Counted from the stretch's first letter, positions 24,851-34,928 are shown. The stretch: 55,926 nt of DNA from Sinanaerobacter chloroacetimidivorans (GCF_018128545.1 NZ_JAGSND010000024.1:1-55926), one strand, 5' to 3'. Translations and numbers: made by a program. Notes: generated by a model not told the origin, from the sequence alone.

Positions 24851-24912
24851 TCACAAACATTTGTTCTCATTTATTTTAGCCGAATTAATTACTTATGTAA
24901 AGGACTATTATA

Positions 24913-25293
24913 TTAATAACGATAGCGGTCACTTTCTTCTGCATCTACCAACGCATTAATCAATGCACTCCTCAGTTCATCTTTTGACAGACTTTTTACA
25001 TATTTTACAATCTGATCGTATCGTTCTTGTTCCCGTTCCTCTTCTTCTCTCTCATATTCTTCAATTTCGGCGATATACCGATCTGCCTCTTTCGGAAAGA
25101 CTGTAAAAAACAGGGCGATCTTGTGCTTACATACAATTTTTTTCCCTTCGGCATGTGGACAATTGCATAAGGATTTTTTAGGATGCTGTGTGTCAATCAA
25201 ATTCAAAAAGGCTTTAATATCAGACCAGTTTGTTTCGTCAACTGGACTAATGAAGTAAATTTTCTCTTCCTTCTTTGTAATATAACATATCAT
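24913..25293 (-). CDS. SWIM-type zinc finger protein
   Basis: This protein of about 126 aa has the SWIM motif CNCPHAEGKKIVCKHKIAL near residues 48-66 (C-x-C-xn-C-x-H), which binds zinc and usually DNA or protein. A charged coiled stretch (IEEYEREEEEREQERYDQIVKYV) and a short helical tail follow. The start is uncertain: ATG 25293 has only a weak AGGAA site. It diverges from the permease gene. No partner gene is obvious. Confidence 0.75.
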   Translation of the reverse strand: MICYITKKEEKIYFISPVDETNWSDIKAFLNLIDTQHPKKSLCNCPHAEGKKIVCKHKIALFFTVFPKEADRYIAEIEEYEREEEEREQERYDQIVKYVKSLSKDELRSALINALVDAEESDRYRY

Positions 25294-25473
25294 AATGTTC
25301 CTGAGAAGCAAGTCTTAGGATTTCCGATTAACAAAAAAGAGCTTCACACTCTCACGCTTGCCGGGAGTGCCGCTTACGAATTGTATGCATTGCGACATCA
25401 TAAACTGAATATTCTGTTCAGAGAAGAAGTTATTTTCATTTTCACTTTACAGTACATACAGGAGGTATGTTTC

Positions 25474-26913
25474 ATGGAAAATCAAAATACAAAATTAAAA
25501 CGTGTTCTAGGTTTTTCTGCAACATATGGCGCAGCGATGGGCCTTGTTGTATCTGGAACAGCAATGTTTTCAGTAACGCAGGTTGCAGGTCAGGCTAGCT
25601 TTGCCGTTTGGGTTACCGGTCTTATGGGTCTTATTCCTATCCTCTGTGCAGCACTCGCTTTCTCTGAACTTAGCGCAATGCTTCCAGGCGGCGGTATGAT
25701 TTCAGACTATACCAATCCGGCGCTTGGTCGCTTCTGGGGCACACTAGCTGTGCTTGGAACCTATGTTTTACTTGCTGCTGCTGACGGTAGTACGCAGATG
25801 GCAATGAGCGGTTATTCCCTGCAGGACTTTACTGGAATTCCAGCGATAGTAACAAGCTTAACATTCCTTATCATATGCTTACTCATCAATATTTTTGATG
25901 TAGGCATATATGGCAAGTTTGCAGGAATACTCCCAATCGGTATGATGATTGTTTATGCAATTCTTGCCATAGTTGGTGCAGCTGGTGTTGGTGAACATAT
26001 GGGCGCAGCAACACCTTTGGACAACAGTTTCCTTCCATCTAGCGGCTGGGTTGCGGTATTTGGTGCTGTAGGCTCCTCAATTTGGTGGTACATTGGATTT
26101 GAGAACTGCTGCCCAATGGCAGAAGAAACAAAGGAACCATACAAGGTGATTCCTCGTGCACTCTTTGCAGCCCTTATCACCATCTTTTTGATTGACGTCG
26201 TATTCGCTTATGCAAGCCTTAAGTATACCAGCATCGAGGTTCTTCTCACCTCTGGCATTTCCCATATTGAAGGTTCAAAGGCTATGTTGGGTGTAGTTGG
26301 CGGTGGAGTCATGAGTTTAATCACAATTCTTGCTTCCTTCACAACTGCGAACTCTCAGCTGGCTGCTCTTCCGCGTATGTTCTACGGTTTGGCACGGCAA
26401 GAACAACTGCCTAAGTTCTTCGGATACGTTCATCCTAGATTCAGAGTTCCTATTTACGGAACAATTACTTGTTTCATACTAATGTTTGTTTGCACGGTTT
26501 ACATCTGCTTCAAAGGTGGTACTGCAGAAATTATGGTTATGTTCATTAATATCGTTTGCGTTGCTTGGCTCGGCTGCTATATCCTTGCTATGATCGACGT
26601 TATCGTTTTGCGCAAGAAGTATCCGGACTTTCCACGGCTTTTCAAGATTCCTGCTTACAAGCTTATCTGCACAATTGGTATCCTTAGTTCCCTCTATGCT
26701 ATCTATACCATTAGTGCTTACATCCTTTTCACACTTGCATGGCTCACTATTGTTGTTCTCTTCATCATTATTTGGAACAAAGTACACAACAGACCAATCA
26801 ACGAAGTGTCTAAGATTGAAGATGCAGCAATTATGATTCGTGAAAGAACAGAATACCTCGCTGTTTGGGACGAAGCTGTTGTTGAGTGGCTCAAGAGCAG
26901 AAATGCAATGTAG
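25474..26913 (+). CDS. APC-superfamily amino acid permease
   Basis: This 479-aa inner-membrane transporter has about twelve helices. The APC pattern is seen in GLVVSGTAMFSVTQVAG near residue 20, AFSELSAMLPGGGMISDYTNPALG near residue 65 and the conserved cytoplasmic FENCCPMAEETKEPYKVIPRAL near residue 210. The true start is ATG 25474, which has AGGAGG 8 bases upstream; the open frame reaches 97 codons further but without a ribosome site. A hypothetical gene and a PEBP gene follow on the same strand. The substrate is unknown. Confidence 0.93.
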   Translation: MENQNTKLKRVLGFSATYGAAMGLVVSGTAMFSVTQVAGQASFAVWVTGLMGLIPILCAALAFSELSAMLPGGGMISDYTNPALGRFWGTLAVLGTYVLLAAADGSTQMAMSGYSLQDFTGIPAIVTSLTFLIICLLINIFDVGIYGKFAGILPIGMMIVYAILAIVGAAGVGEHMGAATPLDNSFLPSSGWVAVFGAVGSSIWWYIGFENCCPMAEETKEPYKVIPRALFAALITIFLIDVVFAYASLKYTSIEVLLTSGISHIEGSKAMLGVVGGGVMSLITILASFTTANSQLAALPRMFYGLARQEQLPKFFGYVHPRFRVPIYGTITCFILMFVCTVYICFKGGTAEIMVMFINIVCVAWLGCYILAMIDVIVLRKKYPDFPRLFKIPAYKLICTIGILSSLYAIYTISAYILFTLAWLTIVVLFIIIWNKVHNRPINEVSKIEDAAIMIRERTEYLAVWDEAVVEWLKSRNAM

Positions 26914-26949
26914 AATAGGATATTTGATTGTATCCGGAAAGTAAGTATT

Positions 26950-27603
26950 ATGAACCTGAAAAAAAAAGATAAAATTAGAAATGCAGGCATAGCCAGAAAC
27001 AGCTTTGTAACAAAACGAGCTGAAACAAAGGTTAGTGCATTGGCAGATTTATTCAAGGTAGCTGCGGGAGAACGCTGGGTACAAACAGAATCTGGTGTTC
27101 TCCAGAGAAAATTATTTTTCTCTGGGTTTCATTATTTAGATTCACTTCAGCTTGTCTATAATTGGGAAAATCGCTTTATGTCGGTTAATTATAACCTACA
27201 GATGATAAGTGCTTTTCCTACAGATAACAATCGGTTTGAAGAGACAAACGACTGTCTTTTCACTCTAAACTGCACGCAAAATGGATTTAGGGGGAAAAGA
27301 AATTACTCCTGGAAATGCAGCCAGTGGAAAGAAGACGAATCAAAGCTTAATGCATACATAGAAAGACTGAACAATCCTTTTATACTAGATCGTTTAGATG
27401 CTCTTGATATTATGGAAATGGAGATAAGACATAAGGGTAGTTGGGATTACTGGCGTGTATCCTGCGAGAGCATGATTGGATCAGCAACATGGATATTGAT
27501 ACCTCCTGTGCTTAGCATGATTACACCAAAGCCAGAAGAATGCTTTAAATTCTTGGAACTCTATGAGTTACTGGGAGATGCTCTCGTTAATAACAAGATA
27601 TAA
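26950..27603 (+). CDS. Hypothetical protein downstream of amino acid permease
   Basis: I do not recognise this 217-aa protein with certainty. It is predicted soluble, with a basic N-terminus, several aromatic beta-like segments (YWRVSCESMIGSATWILIPP near residue 160) and no signal peptide. It starts 36 bases after the permease stop and is followed 29 bases later by the PEBP gene, so the three are probably one operon. The permease link suggests amino acid metabolism, but this is guesswork. Confidence 0.7.
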   Translation: MNLKKKDKIRNAGIARNSFVTKRAETKVSALADLFKVAAGERWVQTESGVLQRKLFFSGFHYLDSLQLVYNWENRFMSVNYNLQMISAFPTDNNRFEETNDCLFTLNCTQNGFRGKRNYSWKCSQWKEDESKLNAYIERLNNPFILDRLDALDIMEMEIRHKGSWDYWRVSCESMIGSATWILIPPVLSMITPKPEECFKFLELYELLGDALVNNKI

Positions 27604-27632
27604 GTATTCGTGTGAGATGTAAGGAGACTACT

Positions 27633-28145
27633 ATGTTAAAATTAAGAAGTTCTGCTTTTCAAAATGGAAAGATAGAAAAAAAGTACGGTAATCTCGGCCC
27701 GGAAGAGAATATGAAGTTTGGGATCCCTCAAACATCTTTTCCTCTTACTTGGGAAGGTGCACCTTCCGAGACCCAAAGCTATGCAATCGTATTTATAGAT
27801 TACGATGACACAAAAGATGAGGGATTTCCATTCATTCACTGGATTGCTTGTGACATTCCGGCAAGCGAGAATGGCTTACCTGAAAATGCTAGCAGACGAA
27901 ACCCTAATTTTCATCAAGGCCATAATAGCTGGTGCATACCATTTGGCGTATATGCAGAAATTCCAGAAAATTATTCACTTCATTTTGGCGGACCAGCACC
28001 GGAGTATGAGCATGAATATGAAATATGGCTCTATGCACTTGACTATGTACCTAACCTAGAAGATGGTTTTTGGTACAACGATCTTAGGCGCGCTATCAAG
28101 GGGCACGTACTGGAAAAGACCGTACTTAGCGGGTTCTATGGCTAA
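27633..28145 (+). CDS. YbhB/YbcL family PEBP (Raf kinase inhibitor-like) protein
   Basis: This 170-aa protein has the bacterial PEBP features: FPLTWEGAPSETQSYAIVFIDYDD with the ligand-pocket Asp near residue 50, FIHWIACDIPA near residue 67, NSWCIPFG and HFGGPAPEYEHEYEIWLYALD near residue 115. Members bind anionic phosphate-like ligands; the bacterial role is unclear. ATG 27633 has AAGGAG 7 bases upstream, whereas a GTG seven codons earlier contains that site. It is the last gene of the permease group. Confidence 0.9.
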   Translation: MLKLRSSAFQNGKIEKKYGNLGPEENMKFGIPQTSFPLTWEGAPSETQSYAIVFIDYDDTKDEGFPFIHWIACDIPASENGLPENASRRNPNFHQGHNSWCIPFGVYAEIPENYSLHFGGPAPEYEHEYEIWLYALDYVPNLEDGFWYNDLRRAIKGHVLEKTVLSGFYG

Positions 28146-28231
28146 AAGCCGTGGCATTAAATAACAATAGTTGCCCAAAGGTGGTTAGGGTATGCATGCA
28201 AAATATGAATGCCCGAGAGCTATCTCATAAA

Positions 28232-28312
28232 AATATGCTCCTCCTTGTAGTAAACAATTTTTATTATTTAAACTGTCTACCACAAGGGGCGCATATTAGT
28301 AGGGCTATTTTT
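28232..28312 (+). terminator. Large imperfect hairpin after the PEBP gene
   Basis: AATATGC (28232-28238) pairs with GCATATT (28291-28297), with a mismatched inner stem (CTCCTTGTAGTA against TACCACAAGG), and TTTTT lies at 28308-28312. It sits between convergent genes and probably ends the permease transcript. I see nothing else in 28146-28379. Confidence 0.55.
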
Positions 28313-28379
28313 ACTTAATGTAAAATTACAACTGAATAACCTTGTTTCATACCATTAATATTCCCAGGGTACTATTACG

Positions 28380-31300
28380 TTACCTGGAAGAGACAATGTT
28401 CGATTTAATCTCTTCTGCTGCTTTTATAAGCTCTTCAGCCTGTTTCTCTGTAAGCGCTTCATTAGCCTGGCTGATCAAACCATCCAGTGCTTCAACCGCT
28501 TCAGAAGATTTGTCTTCGTCTGTGTTCGCCAGCAATAGGAGAGCCTGATCCAGTTTCTCCGTCAGAGCATTTTTGATTTCGTCAGCAATATCCAGGCCTG
28601 CAACAGATTCTTTAAGGACAGCAATCCGTTCTTCTATTGTTTGTGCCGGCTTCGTCTGTTCATCCTCAATCTGACCGGACCCGGAAGAGTCTTCATCCTC
28701 AATCAAACTTGATCTGGAAGAAACAATGTCCGATTTAATCTCTTCTGCTGCTTTTATAAGCTCTTCAGCCTGCTTCTTCTTCAGCGCTTCTTTAGCCTGA
28801 ACAATAAAATCATCAAGTGCTTCAACCGCTTCGGAAGATTTGTCTTCTTCCGTGTTCGTCAGCAATTGGAGAGCCCGGTCCAGTTTCTCCGTCAAAGCAT
28901 TTTTGATTTCGTCAACAATATCCAGACCTGCAACAGTTTCTTTAAGGACGGTAATCCGTTCTTCTATTGTTTGTGCTGGCTGCATTTGTTTCTCAATCAG
29001 ACTGATTATCACCATTGCTTTATTAATCAGATATTCCGCCTTCTCTTCCGATAGTTTCTTGACATTTGTCTCCTGAACTTTCTGTATGAACTGCTCCATT
29101 TGTTTCTTTGCCTGATTGTATTGGCCATCGCTTAGCATTCTCAGGGCGTTATCCAGGAACTGGGTGGCCACAGGCAATTTTTCACTGAGAATCTCTTCTT
29201 TAAGTGAATTTATCAGGTCGCTTGCATCAGGGTCTAAGTCATTATCAGAGGTAAAGGTACCGTTCGCGATTTGTGACGCTGCATATCCTATAGCAATCCA
29301 CCTGGCGGCGGTGTCTATGCTGTAACCGGTTTGGTCGCGCAGGAAGGTGTAGTCGTCAACGGCTTCAGGGAAGTCCGGCAGTACTTCTGCAGCACCGGCA
29401 ACGATGCCGCCTGCGATGAAATAACGGTCGGCGCGGTTGCTGCCATAGCCGTGTTCAGCCGACTTGGTGCCAACGCCGGACAGCCAAGAGGTGTTGTTAT
29501 ACATATGTGTGCCCAGGATATAGTTTACTGCGCTGAGCGTGTATTTCTCGCTCACAATGCCCGGGAAATACTTGTGGAGGATGCTCATGCTAAGTCCCAT
29601 GTCAAGCACACTGGAGTTGCCGCCGTCGACCGGCACGCCAAACGGGTTGTCCGAGATCTGGCTGTCCAAAACGGGGATGTAATCTTCCAGTGCTTTCTCA
29701 AATCTATTCTGGAACCCGTGATTCATGTATTTAAGGACACGAACTGCTTTCCATCCGTCGGCTCCGAAGTTTGTTTTCAGCTCAAGTGCTGCAACATCAT
29801 TCAGGAACTCCTTGTATTCCTCCTTGCTGCCATCGGTGGCGATCAGGAGCTGTATAGCGGCGTTCCACTCAGCCGTAATCTGCTCCGCAGCCTCCTTTCC
29901 GTCCTTGACGATGGTCTCTGTATTCCAGATATCTTCTGAGGCTTCCAGGCAGCGAGCGGCCAGGGCGTCGTCAAAGTCTTCGAGTACATAGGACGCCGAT
30001 GCCAGCGCGGCTGCCGCATCAAACTGCAGCGCCACGTCCTTGGTCCCGACAAAAGCAAGTCTGTCGTCCAGCTTACCGGATTTTAAGCCGTAGGTATCAC
30101 TCGACTCGAGAGTGCTGTCGTAAACAAGTCCGTCTGTAGCCTTGGAGGCGTCGCCCGATTGTGAATACTGCTTAAGGGTAGGAACTTTCAGGCCTTTGAA
30201 TACAAAGCCAACGTTTTCAATCTGCCCCAGGATATGCAGGACTCCCTGCTTCACCTGCTGCTGAACGTCATTGGAACCGTCAGCTCTGTGCAGCTCAACG
30301 AAGCTTGCGTTCGTATCCACCATCAATGTGTCATAATCAAGGCCTAACTCTTCAAATGCCAAAGCTAGATCCTGAATCACCCCAAGATTGCTCGCCGTAT
30401 CGAGGTCATTATCGCTTGGATCGAACCATCCACCAACGGCCAATCCTGGAATATGCTCATAGGGATCGTATGCTGAATCGGTTTTCGCACCCATGCTCCA
30501 TCCGTCAAACCACTGCGTTTTTAGCGGAGCCTGAAGCGCATCGTCCGCAAATGTCTGTCCATGCCAGATGCGGTAGCCCTCACGCACCTTCATATGATCC
30601 ATATGAACTGCGAGGAAGCCGCTGAGGGATGCCTGCCATGTCCTGTCGTAAACGTTCTTGGCGATCGGGAACGGATTCGACCGTTCTCCCGCGTAACGGA
30701 TTACGTATATACCGGGCTCTTGAATAGAGGAGAAGTCAAACTCCCTGTAATTATACCGTGCCCATGCGGTGGGTTCACCGAGCTCACCGGAGAACACCTC
30801 AATGTATTTGCCGTCCGCGCTCAAACGATCCACATAGGCTTTTGCAGGGGCCTCAGAATTAAGTTCAAGTTCGATTAGGGCAGCCTTCGGCATGTCGGGG
30901 GCATATCCGGCTTGGTTGAACGCCACGTTGGGTTTACGCTCCCAATTCTGCTTTACGTCAGGGCTGATATGCCATACGATTTCGGTCTCGCCCGCTGGAA
31001 TCAGAGTACGCAGTATGAACCAGCCATCCTGGGTATTGTTGCGTCCGTCGTAGAGCGCCAGGTCCCCGCTGTCCGAGGTGATGCGGATACGGTTCTCACT
31101 GTCCTCAGCGGCAAAGGTCATCTTCTCACCCGTTGCCAGAGGCACGGGTTGCTTATTGCCTTCATCATTGTACCAGCTTTTCACGTACCAGGGTTGATCT
31201 TCGGTCCTGGCCCGTTCTGCGCTCACCATATCGTCCTGGGGAACAAGCGGGAATACTCCGAAGGTGTCGTAATTGCCGTCGCCGTCAGTGTCGACCTGGA

Positions 31301-34300
31301 AGCTCTTGCTGATGAACTGTGAGGGGATGAATTGCATACTGAATCCCGCTTTGCCGATCAGATCCTCCGGCAGAGGTCTGTCCAGATTCATCGTGACCTT
31401 AACACCGCCCTTCTCGGGCTCCGCATTCAGGGTGTAATTAACCTCCGGGTTGCCATTTGAGTCCGCAAGAATAGTCATGCTTGCACTGAGCGTGTTCTTA
31501 ACGTCATCTACCGTGCGTCTATTGAGTACCGGCGCTATAACGTTATCCCACTGCTCCGGTGCGTCCAGCAGGCTGATGTCACCGTTGGTGGCGATACGAT
31601 GTCCGGACTGAACCAGCTCAATGCCCGCGTTCTTCTTGTCGCCGAGTTCAGCGTCGTAGGTGCTGTTATACATGAACAGGTCGAAGCCCGGGGTCTGCAG
31701 ATATCCGTCTGTGGAATCCGTCTTCTCAATACTCATCATGAAGTTGTTGCTAAAGTCCTTTGTCGGTGCCTGCTCCGTGGCTGCTGCCTCATTGGCAATC
31801 ATACTGGCGGCAAGGCCCACTGAAATCCACTTCGACTGGTAGTTGATGATCGACTCGTTTTCAAACCACAGAAAGTTGAAGTCGTCAAGGGACTCCACGA
31901 TATCCGGCGCGACCGTGATGTGGCCGGGCAGGATGGAACCGGGAATGAAGGCCTCGTCCGCACGGTTGCTGTTATACGGATGAAGGTGGGACTTTGTACC
32001 TACACCAGACAACCACGAATTGTTGGTAACGGGGTGTCTGCCGAGGATATAGTCCGCAGCACGGAGTGTGTACGTCTTCAAGGCAGGGATATCCGGGAAG
32101 AAGCTGTACATAATACCCAGGCGCTGTCCGAAACCAACTATGGTCGGACTTCCGCCCCAGCCGGAACCGGTGGTCCACTGTACGCCGAACGGGGTGGTAT
32201 AGTTAATAGTATTCGCGTATGCGGTTACGGCATTTTGGACCCTAGTCCTGTAAGCTTCGTCCATGAGGTCCATGATGAACATGGCGTTATACCTTGAACT
32301 CATGTTGGACGAGGTAACTGTGGAATTTACAAGGGAAGAAAGACGGGTCTTGAACTGGTCATACCTGCTGTTTTCGAACTTGTCGGTCGCGAGCATCAAC
32401 TGAACCAGCGTGTTCCATTCGGTATTCATGTCTGCCGGCCGTCCGGTTCTTTCCCTGTCCCATATCTCGAGCACAGTGTTCAGGCATTTGTCTGCGAGCT
32501 CGGGATAATAATCCTTTAACAGATAAGCGGCTCCCGCTATGCTTGCGCTGGTATTGCCGGTAAGCGTGCTGGTAAAAGCTCCGCCGCCGGAGAGCAGTAA
32601 TACCCGGTCGTCAGGAACTCCGGAGTATACAAGGCCGTCACGTTCAACTATTTGACCTTCGCTAAGAGTGGGATCATATATGTAACCATCCGTGTCGGAG
32701 GAAGGGTCTCCGAGGTGGGTGTACTGGCGCAGCCTGCGCAGCTCCATTGTTCCGCCGTAGCCGCCGAGAACATCGTACTGTGCCAAAATATACTTGATTC
32801 CGTGGGCAACCTGCTGCACAATATCGGGAATTCCGTCAGGCTTGTGCATCTCTACTACGCCGCCTGTTTTGTTGTCCCACTGAACGGAGAGCGTGTCGTG
32901 GCCGTTCATATTGTTGAAAGCCTCGGCCGCAAAGATCAGATCATTAAGAACTTCGATCTCTCTGGCTCCCTGAAGGTCGAAGTCGCCCGCGTCAAACCAG
33001 CCGCCGACATTCAGTCCGGGGATATACTGCCCTGACGTGATTCCTCTCGCAGCAATGGACGCCGGCATGGTGGAGGGCATGCTCATACCGTCAAACCAGG
33101 ATGCGCCGAGAGGCCCTATGCTGCAGTCGTCCATGTGCGAGGCGCCGTGCCAGACACGGTTGCCGTCCCGAACCTCGATATGGTCCATCTGGACCGCGAG
33201 GAAGCCGGTCAGAGCCGATTGCCAGGATTTATTATATACGTCGTTCGCAATCGGGAATACTTCCGTTTCCTGATTACCATATTGAATAACGTACATACCG
33301 GTCTGCGTAATACTCGTAAAGTCGAAGTTTATATATTTATACCGTTGCCATGAAACGGGAGCGGTGACATCGGCGGTATATACCACGTCCTTGGAGCCGT
33401 CGGCGTTTACATGGAGCAGAGAAGCCTTCGTGGGAAAGTTATTGTCATACTTGTCCAGCTCCATAACCGCAAACTTCTCCTGGTTGGGTGCATAGCCTGC
33501 CTGGCTGAACGCTATGTTGGGTTCACGCACCCAATTCTGTTTGACTTTGGGGCGGATGTGCCAACTCGCAACGACATCGCCGTTCTTGCCTTCGGGGATC
33601 AGGTCGCTGAGTACATACCAGCCGTTCTGCGCGCGGTCGCGACCGTCGAACAGTTCAAGCTCGCCGGTATCAGAGGTGATGCTGATATTGTACAAATCGT
33701 CCTCGGGGGCAAAGGAGAACTCGTATCCTTTTGCTAACGGAAGCGGTTGTGATTCTCCCCTGTCTGTGTTCCACTCCTTTACATACCATGCCTGCGTCGG
33801 CAGGTTGGGGCGCTCGGTTTCCTCCATTGTGCTTTGGGGATGGAGCGGAAAAACGCCGAAGGTGTCATATACGCCATTGCCGGTGCTGTCTACCTGGAAA
33901 GACTTACTTTCGTACCTTGATGGGATGAACTCCAGGTTGAACCTGGCCTTGCCGGCAAGACTTTCCGGCATGTCCGAGTTAAGTACGACTGAGAGCAAGA
34001 CGCCGCCTCCGCCCGGCTCCGGAGTGGCAACGATGTTATACCGGAGCGTTCCGTCCGTGGCGCCGTTAAACGTCATCGGCACGGTGATCGTGTTCGTCGC
34101 CGCGTTAATGGATTTGGTACCTCGGGCGGGCGCCGGAGTCGCGTCCCACTGCTCAGGCGTAGGCAGATAATGGATATCACCGTTTGTGGCTATGCGATAC
34201 CCGTGGAGGAGCAGCTCGATTCCGCTCATGTGCTGGTCGCCGAAGACGCCGGAGAAAGTGGAGTTGTACATGATAACGTTGAAGGCGTTGGAATTTTCCG

Positions 34301-34469
34301 TGGTCAGGTACCTGTTTGTGCCGCCGCTGCTGTCGCTTAATACCATAGAGAAGTCACTGTCATAGCCCCCTCCCGCAGCACTGGCGGTAAGAACGGCTCC
34401 GCCGGGTGCCAAACCCAAAACCATGGAAACGCTAAGCGCTATTGATAGGATTCTTTTCTTTACTGACAT
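28380..34469 (-). CDS. Secreted tandem glycoside hydrolase family 9 protein
   Basis: This 2029-aa exported enzyme has a signal peptide at 1-32. Module 1 has a beta-rich part at 35-310, a cellulase-type Ig-like domain from about 317 (AFSQAGYAPN) and a GH9 barrel. The barrel has the catalytic base motif GGWFDAGDFD near 490, GVGTKSHLHPYNSNRAD near 825 and the general-acid motif ENESIINYQ near 866. Module 2 (about 910-1700) repeats this order: AFNQAGYAPD near 1185 and GGWFDPSDND near 1345. Its acid motif, however, reads QTGYSIDTAA, so the catalytic Glu is Gly. The tail at 1715-2029 is helical, with two near-identical 110-residue repeats. It probably cleaves a beta-glucan outside the cell through module 1 only. 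An AAAGGAAG site precedes the ATG. Confidence 0.88.
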   Translation of the reverse strand: MSVKKRILSIALSVSMVLGLAPGGAVLTASAAGGGYDSDFSMVLSDSSGGTNRYLTTENSNAFNVIMYNSTFSGVFGDQHMSGIELLLHGYRIATNGDIHYLPTPEQWDATPAPARGTKSINAATNTITVPMTFNGATDGTLRYNIVATPEPGGGGVLLSVVLNSDMPESLAGKARFNLEFIPSRYESKSFQVDSTGNGVYDTFGVFPLHPQSTMEETERPNLPTQAWYVKEWNTDRGESQPLPLAKGYEFSFAPEDDLYNISITSDTGELELFDGRDRAQNGWYVLSDLIPEGKNGDVVASWHIRPKVKQNWVREPNIAFSQAGYAPNQEKFAVMELDKYDNNFPTKASLLHVNADGSKDVVYTADVTAPVSWQRYKYINFDFTSITQTGMYVIQYGNQETEVFPIANDVYNKSWQSALTGFLAVQMDHIEVRDGNRVWHGASHMDDCSIGPLGASWFDGMSMPSTMPASIAARGITSGQYIPGLNVGGWFDAGDFDLQGAREIEVLNDLIFAAEAFNNMNGHDTLSVQWDNKTGGVVEMHKPDGIPDIVQQVAHGIKYILAQYDVLGGYGGTMELRRLRQYTHLGDPSSDTDGYIYDPTLSEGQIVERDGLVYSGVPDDRVLLLSGGGAFTSTLTGNTSASIAGAAYLLKDYYPELADKCLNTVLEIWDRERTGRPADMNTEWNTLVQLMLATDKFENSRYDQFKTRLSSLVNSTVTSSNMSSRYNAMFIMDLMDEAYRTRVQNAVTAYANTINYTTPFGVQWTTGSGWGGSPTIVGFGQRLGIMYSFFPDIPALKTYTLRAADYILGRHPVTNNSWLSGVGTKSHLHPYNSNRADEAFIPGSILPGHITVAPDIVESLDDFNFLWFENESIINYQSKWISVGLAASMIANEAAATEQAPTKDFSNNFMMSIEKTDSTDGYLQTPGFDLFMYNSTYDAELGDKKNAGIELVQSGHRIATNGDISLLDAPEQWDNVIAPVLNRRTVDDVKNTLSASMTILADSNGNPEVNYTLNAEPEKGGVKVTMNLDRPLPEDLIGKAGFSMQFIPSQFISKSFQVDTDGDGNYDTFGVFPLVPQDDMVSAERARTEDQPWYVKSWYNDEGNKQPVPLATGEKMTFAAEDSENRIRITSDSGDLALYDGRNNTQDGWFILRTLIPAGETEIVWHISPDVKQNWERKPNVAFNQAGYAPDMPKAALIELELNSEAPAKAYVDRLSADGKYIEVFSGELGEPTAWARYNYREFDFSSIQEPGIYVIRYAGERSNPFPIAKNVYDRTWQASLSGFLAVHMDHMKVREGYRIWHGQTFADDALQAPLKTQWFDGWSMGAKTDSAYDPYEHIPGLAVGGWFDPSDNDLDTASNLGVIQDLALAFEELGLDYDTLMVDTNASFVELHRADGSNDVQQQVKQGVLHILGQIENVGFVFKGLKVPTLKQYSQSGDASKATDGLVYDSTLESSDTYGLKSGKLDDRLAFVGTKDVALQFDAAAALASASYVLEDFDDALAARCLEASEDIWNTETIVKDGKEAAEQITAEWNAAIQLLIATDGSKEEYKEFLNDVAALELKTNFGADGWKAVRVLKYMNHGFQNRFEKALEDYIPVLDSQISDNPFGVPVDGGNSSVLDMGLSMSILHKYFPGIVSEKYTLSAVNYILGTHMYNNTSWLSGVGTKSAEHGYGSNRADRYFIAGGIVAGAAEVLPDFPEAVDDYTFLRDQTGYSIDTAARWIAIGYAASQIANGTFTSDNDLDPDASDLINSLKEEILSEKLPVATQFLDNALRMLSDGQYNQAKKQMEQFIQKVQETNVKKLSEEKAEYLINKAMVIISLIEKQMQPAQTIEERITVLKETVAGLDIVDEIKNALTEKLDRALQLLTNTEEDKSSEAVEALDDFIVQAKEALKKKQAEELIKAAEEIKSDIVSSRSSLIEDEDSSGSGQIEDEQTKPAQTIEERIAVLKESVAGLDIADEIKNALTEKLDQALLLLANTDEDKSSEAVEALDGLISQANEALTEKQAEELIKAAEEIKSNIVSSR
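28381..28995 (-). repeat. Two 330-bp direct repeats in the 3' end of the GH9 gene
   Basis: The stretch beginning at 28381 recurs at 28711, offset by 330 bp and so 110 codons in frame. About 285 bp of each copy are nearly identical, for example CGATTTAATCTCTTCTGCTG at both 28401 and 28731. The repeats encode helical A-E-E-L-I-K-A-A-E-E-I-K and T-I-E-E-R-I-x-V-L-K units, probably a wall-spanning or attachment stalk. Confidence 0.9.
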
Positions 34470-34840
34470 GATGATAAATACACTTCCTTTCTTTTCGAAA
34501 TATTGACATTCAATGATAACAAAAATTGTGCATGCGCACGGGACAAAAGAACTTCCCTTTAACCTCCTTTCAAATCAGATTAGAAATATCAAGTAGAATT
34601 ACTGTACTTACGAAAAAACGGGTCCTTGATATATGTTTTCTTTATTTCATTTTCTTCCTTTTTGCTCCATTTAATAAATCACTTTTTTAAAACTTCTTTA
34701 CATAAGTTTGGATTTATCATATCATTCTCAAATATTATGATTCAATCGTATCAGTTCAACAAATTTCGCGAGTTTATGCTTATAATATTAATAATTTTGC
34801 ATATTTTCTAAAAATATGATGGCATATGACAAATTAGTAA
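34470..34840 (-). promoter_or_regulatory. Leader region of the GH9 gene
   Basis: This long A+T-rich stretch has no credible gene. It includes a small palindrome GTGCATGCGCAC (34528-34539) that on the minus strand is followed by TTTTTG, so it may be an attenuator ahead of the GH9 start. A purine-rich AAAGGAGG near 34567 has no start codon suitably placed. I cannot assign a promoter firmly. Confidence 0.35.
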
Positions 34841-34870
34841 TAAAAAAGACAAGCCGTTCGGCTTGTCTTA
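34841..34870 (-). terminator. Terminator of the ArsC/thioredoxin operon
   Basis: On the minus strand AAGACAAGCC, a GAAC loop and GGCTTGTCTT are followed by a run of T. It is a perfect 10-bp stem and the operon ends at 35034. Confidence 0.92.
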
Positions 34871-34928
34871 TAATGCTCCCTCTGTCAAGACACAGGATCG
34901 AAACCATCTTTATAAAATAGGATAACCC

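Noticed and set aside
25183..25473. N-terminal extension of the amino acid permease
   Set aside because: The frame is open for 97 more codons, but it has no ribosome site, lacks membrane helices and overlaps the SWIM gene on the other strand. ATG 25474 has AGGAGG upstream.
29331..34170. Plus-strand open frames opposite the GH9 gene
   Set aside because: High G+C coding DNA produces long antisense frames; none has a start signal or a recognisable domain.
34528..34539. Palindrome GTGCATGCGCAC as a regulator site for GH9
   Set aside because: It is short and followed by T, so an attenuator is as likely, and no matching second copy is seen; it is noted only within the leader entry.
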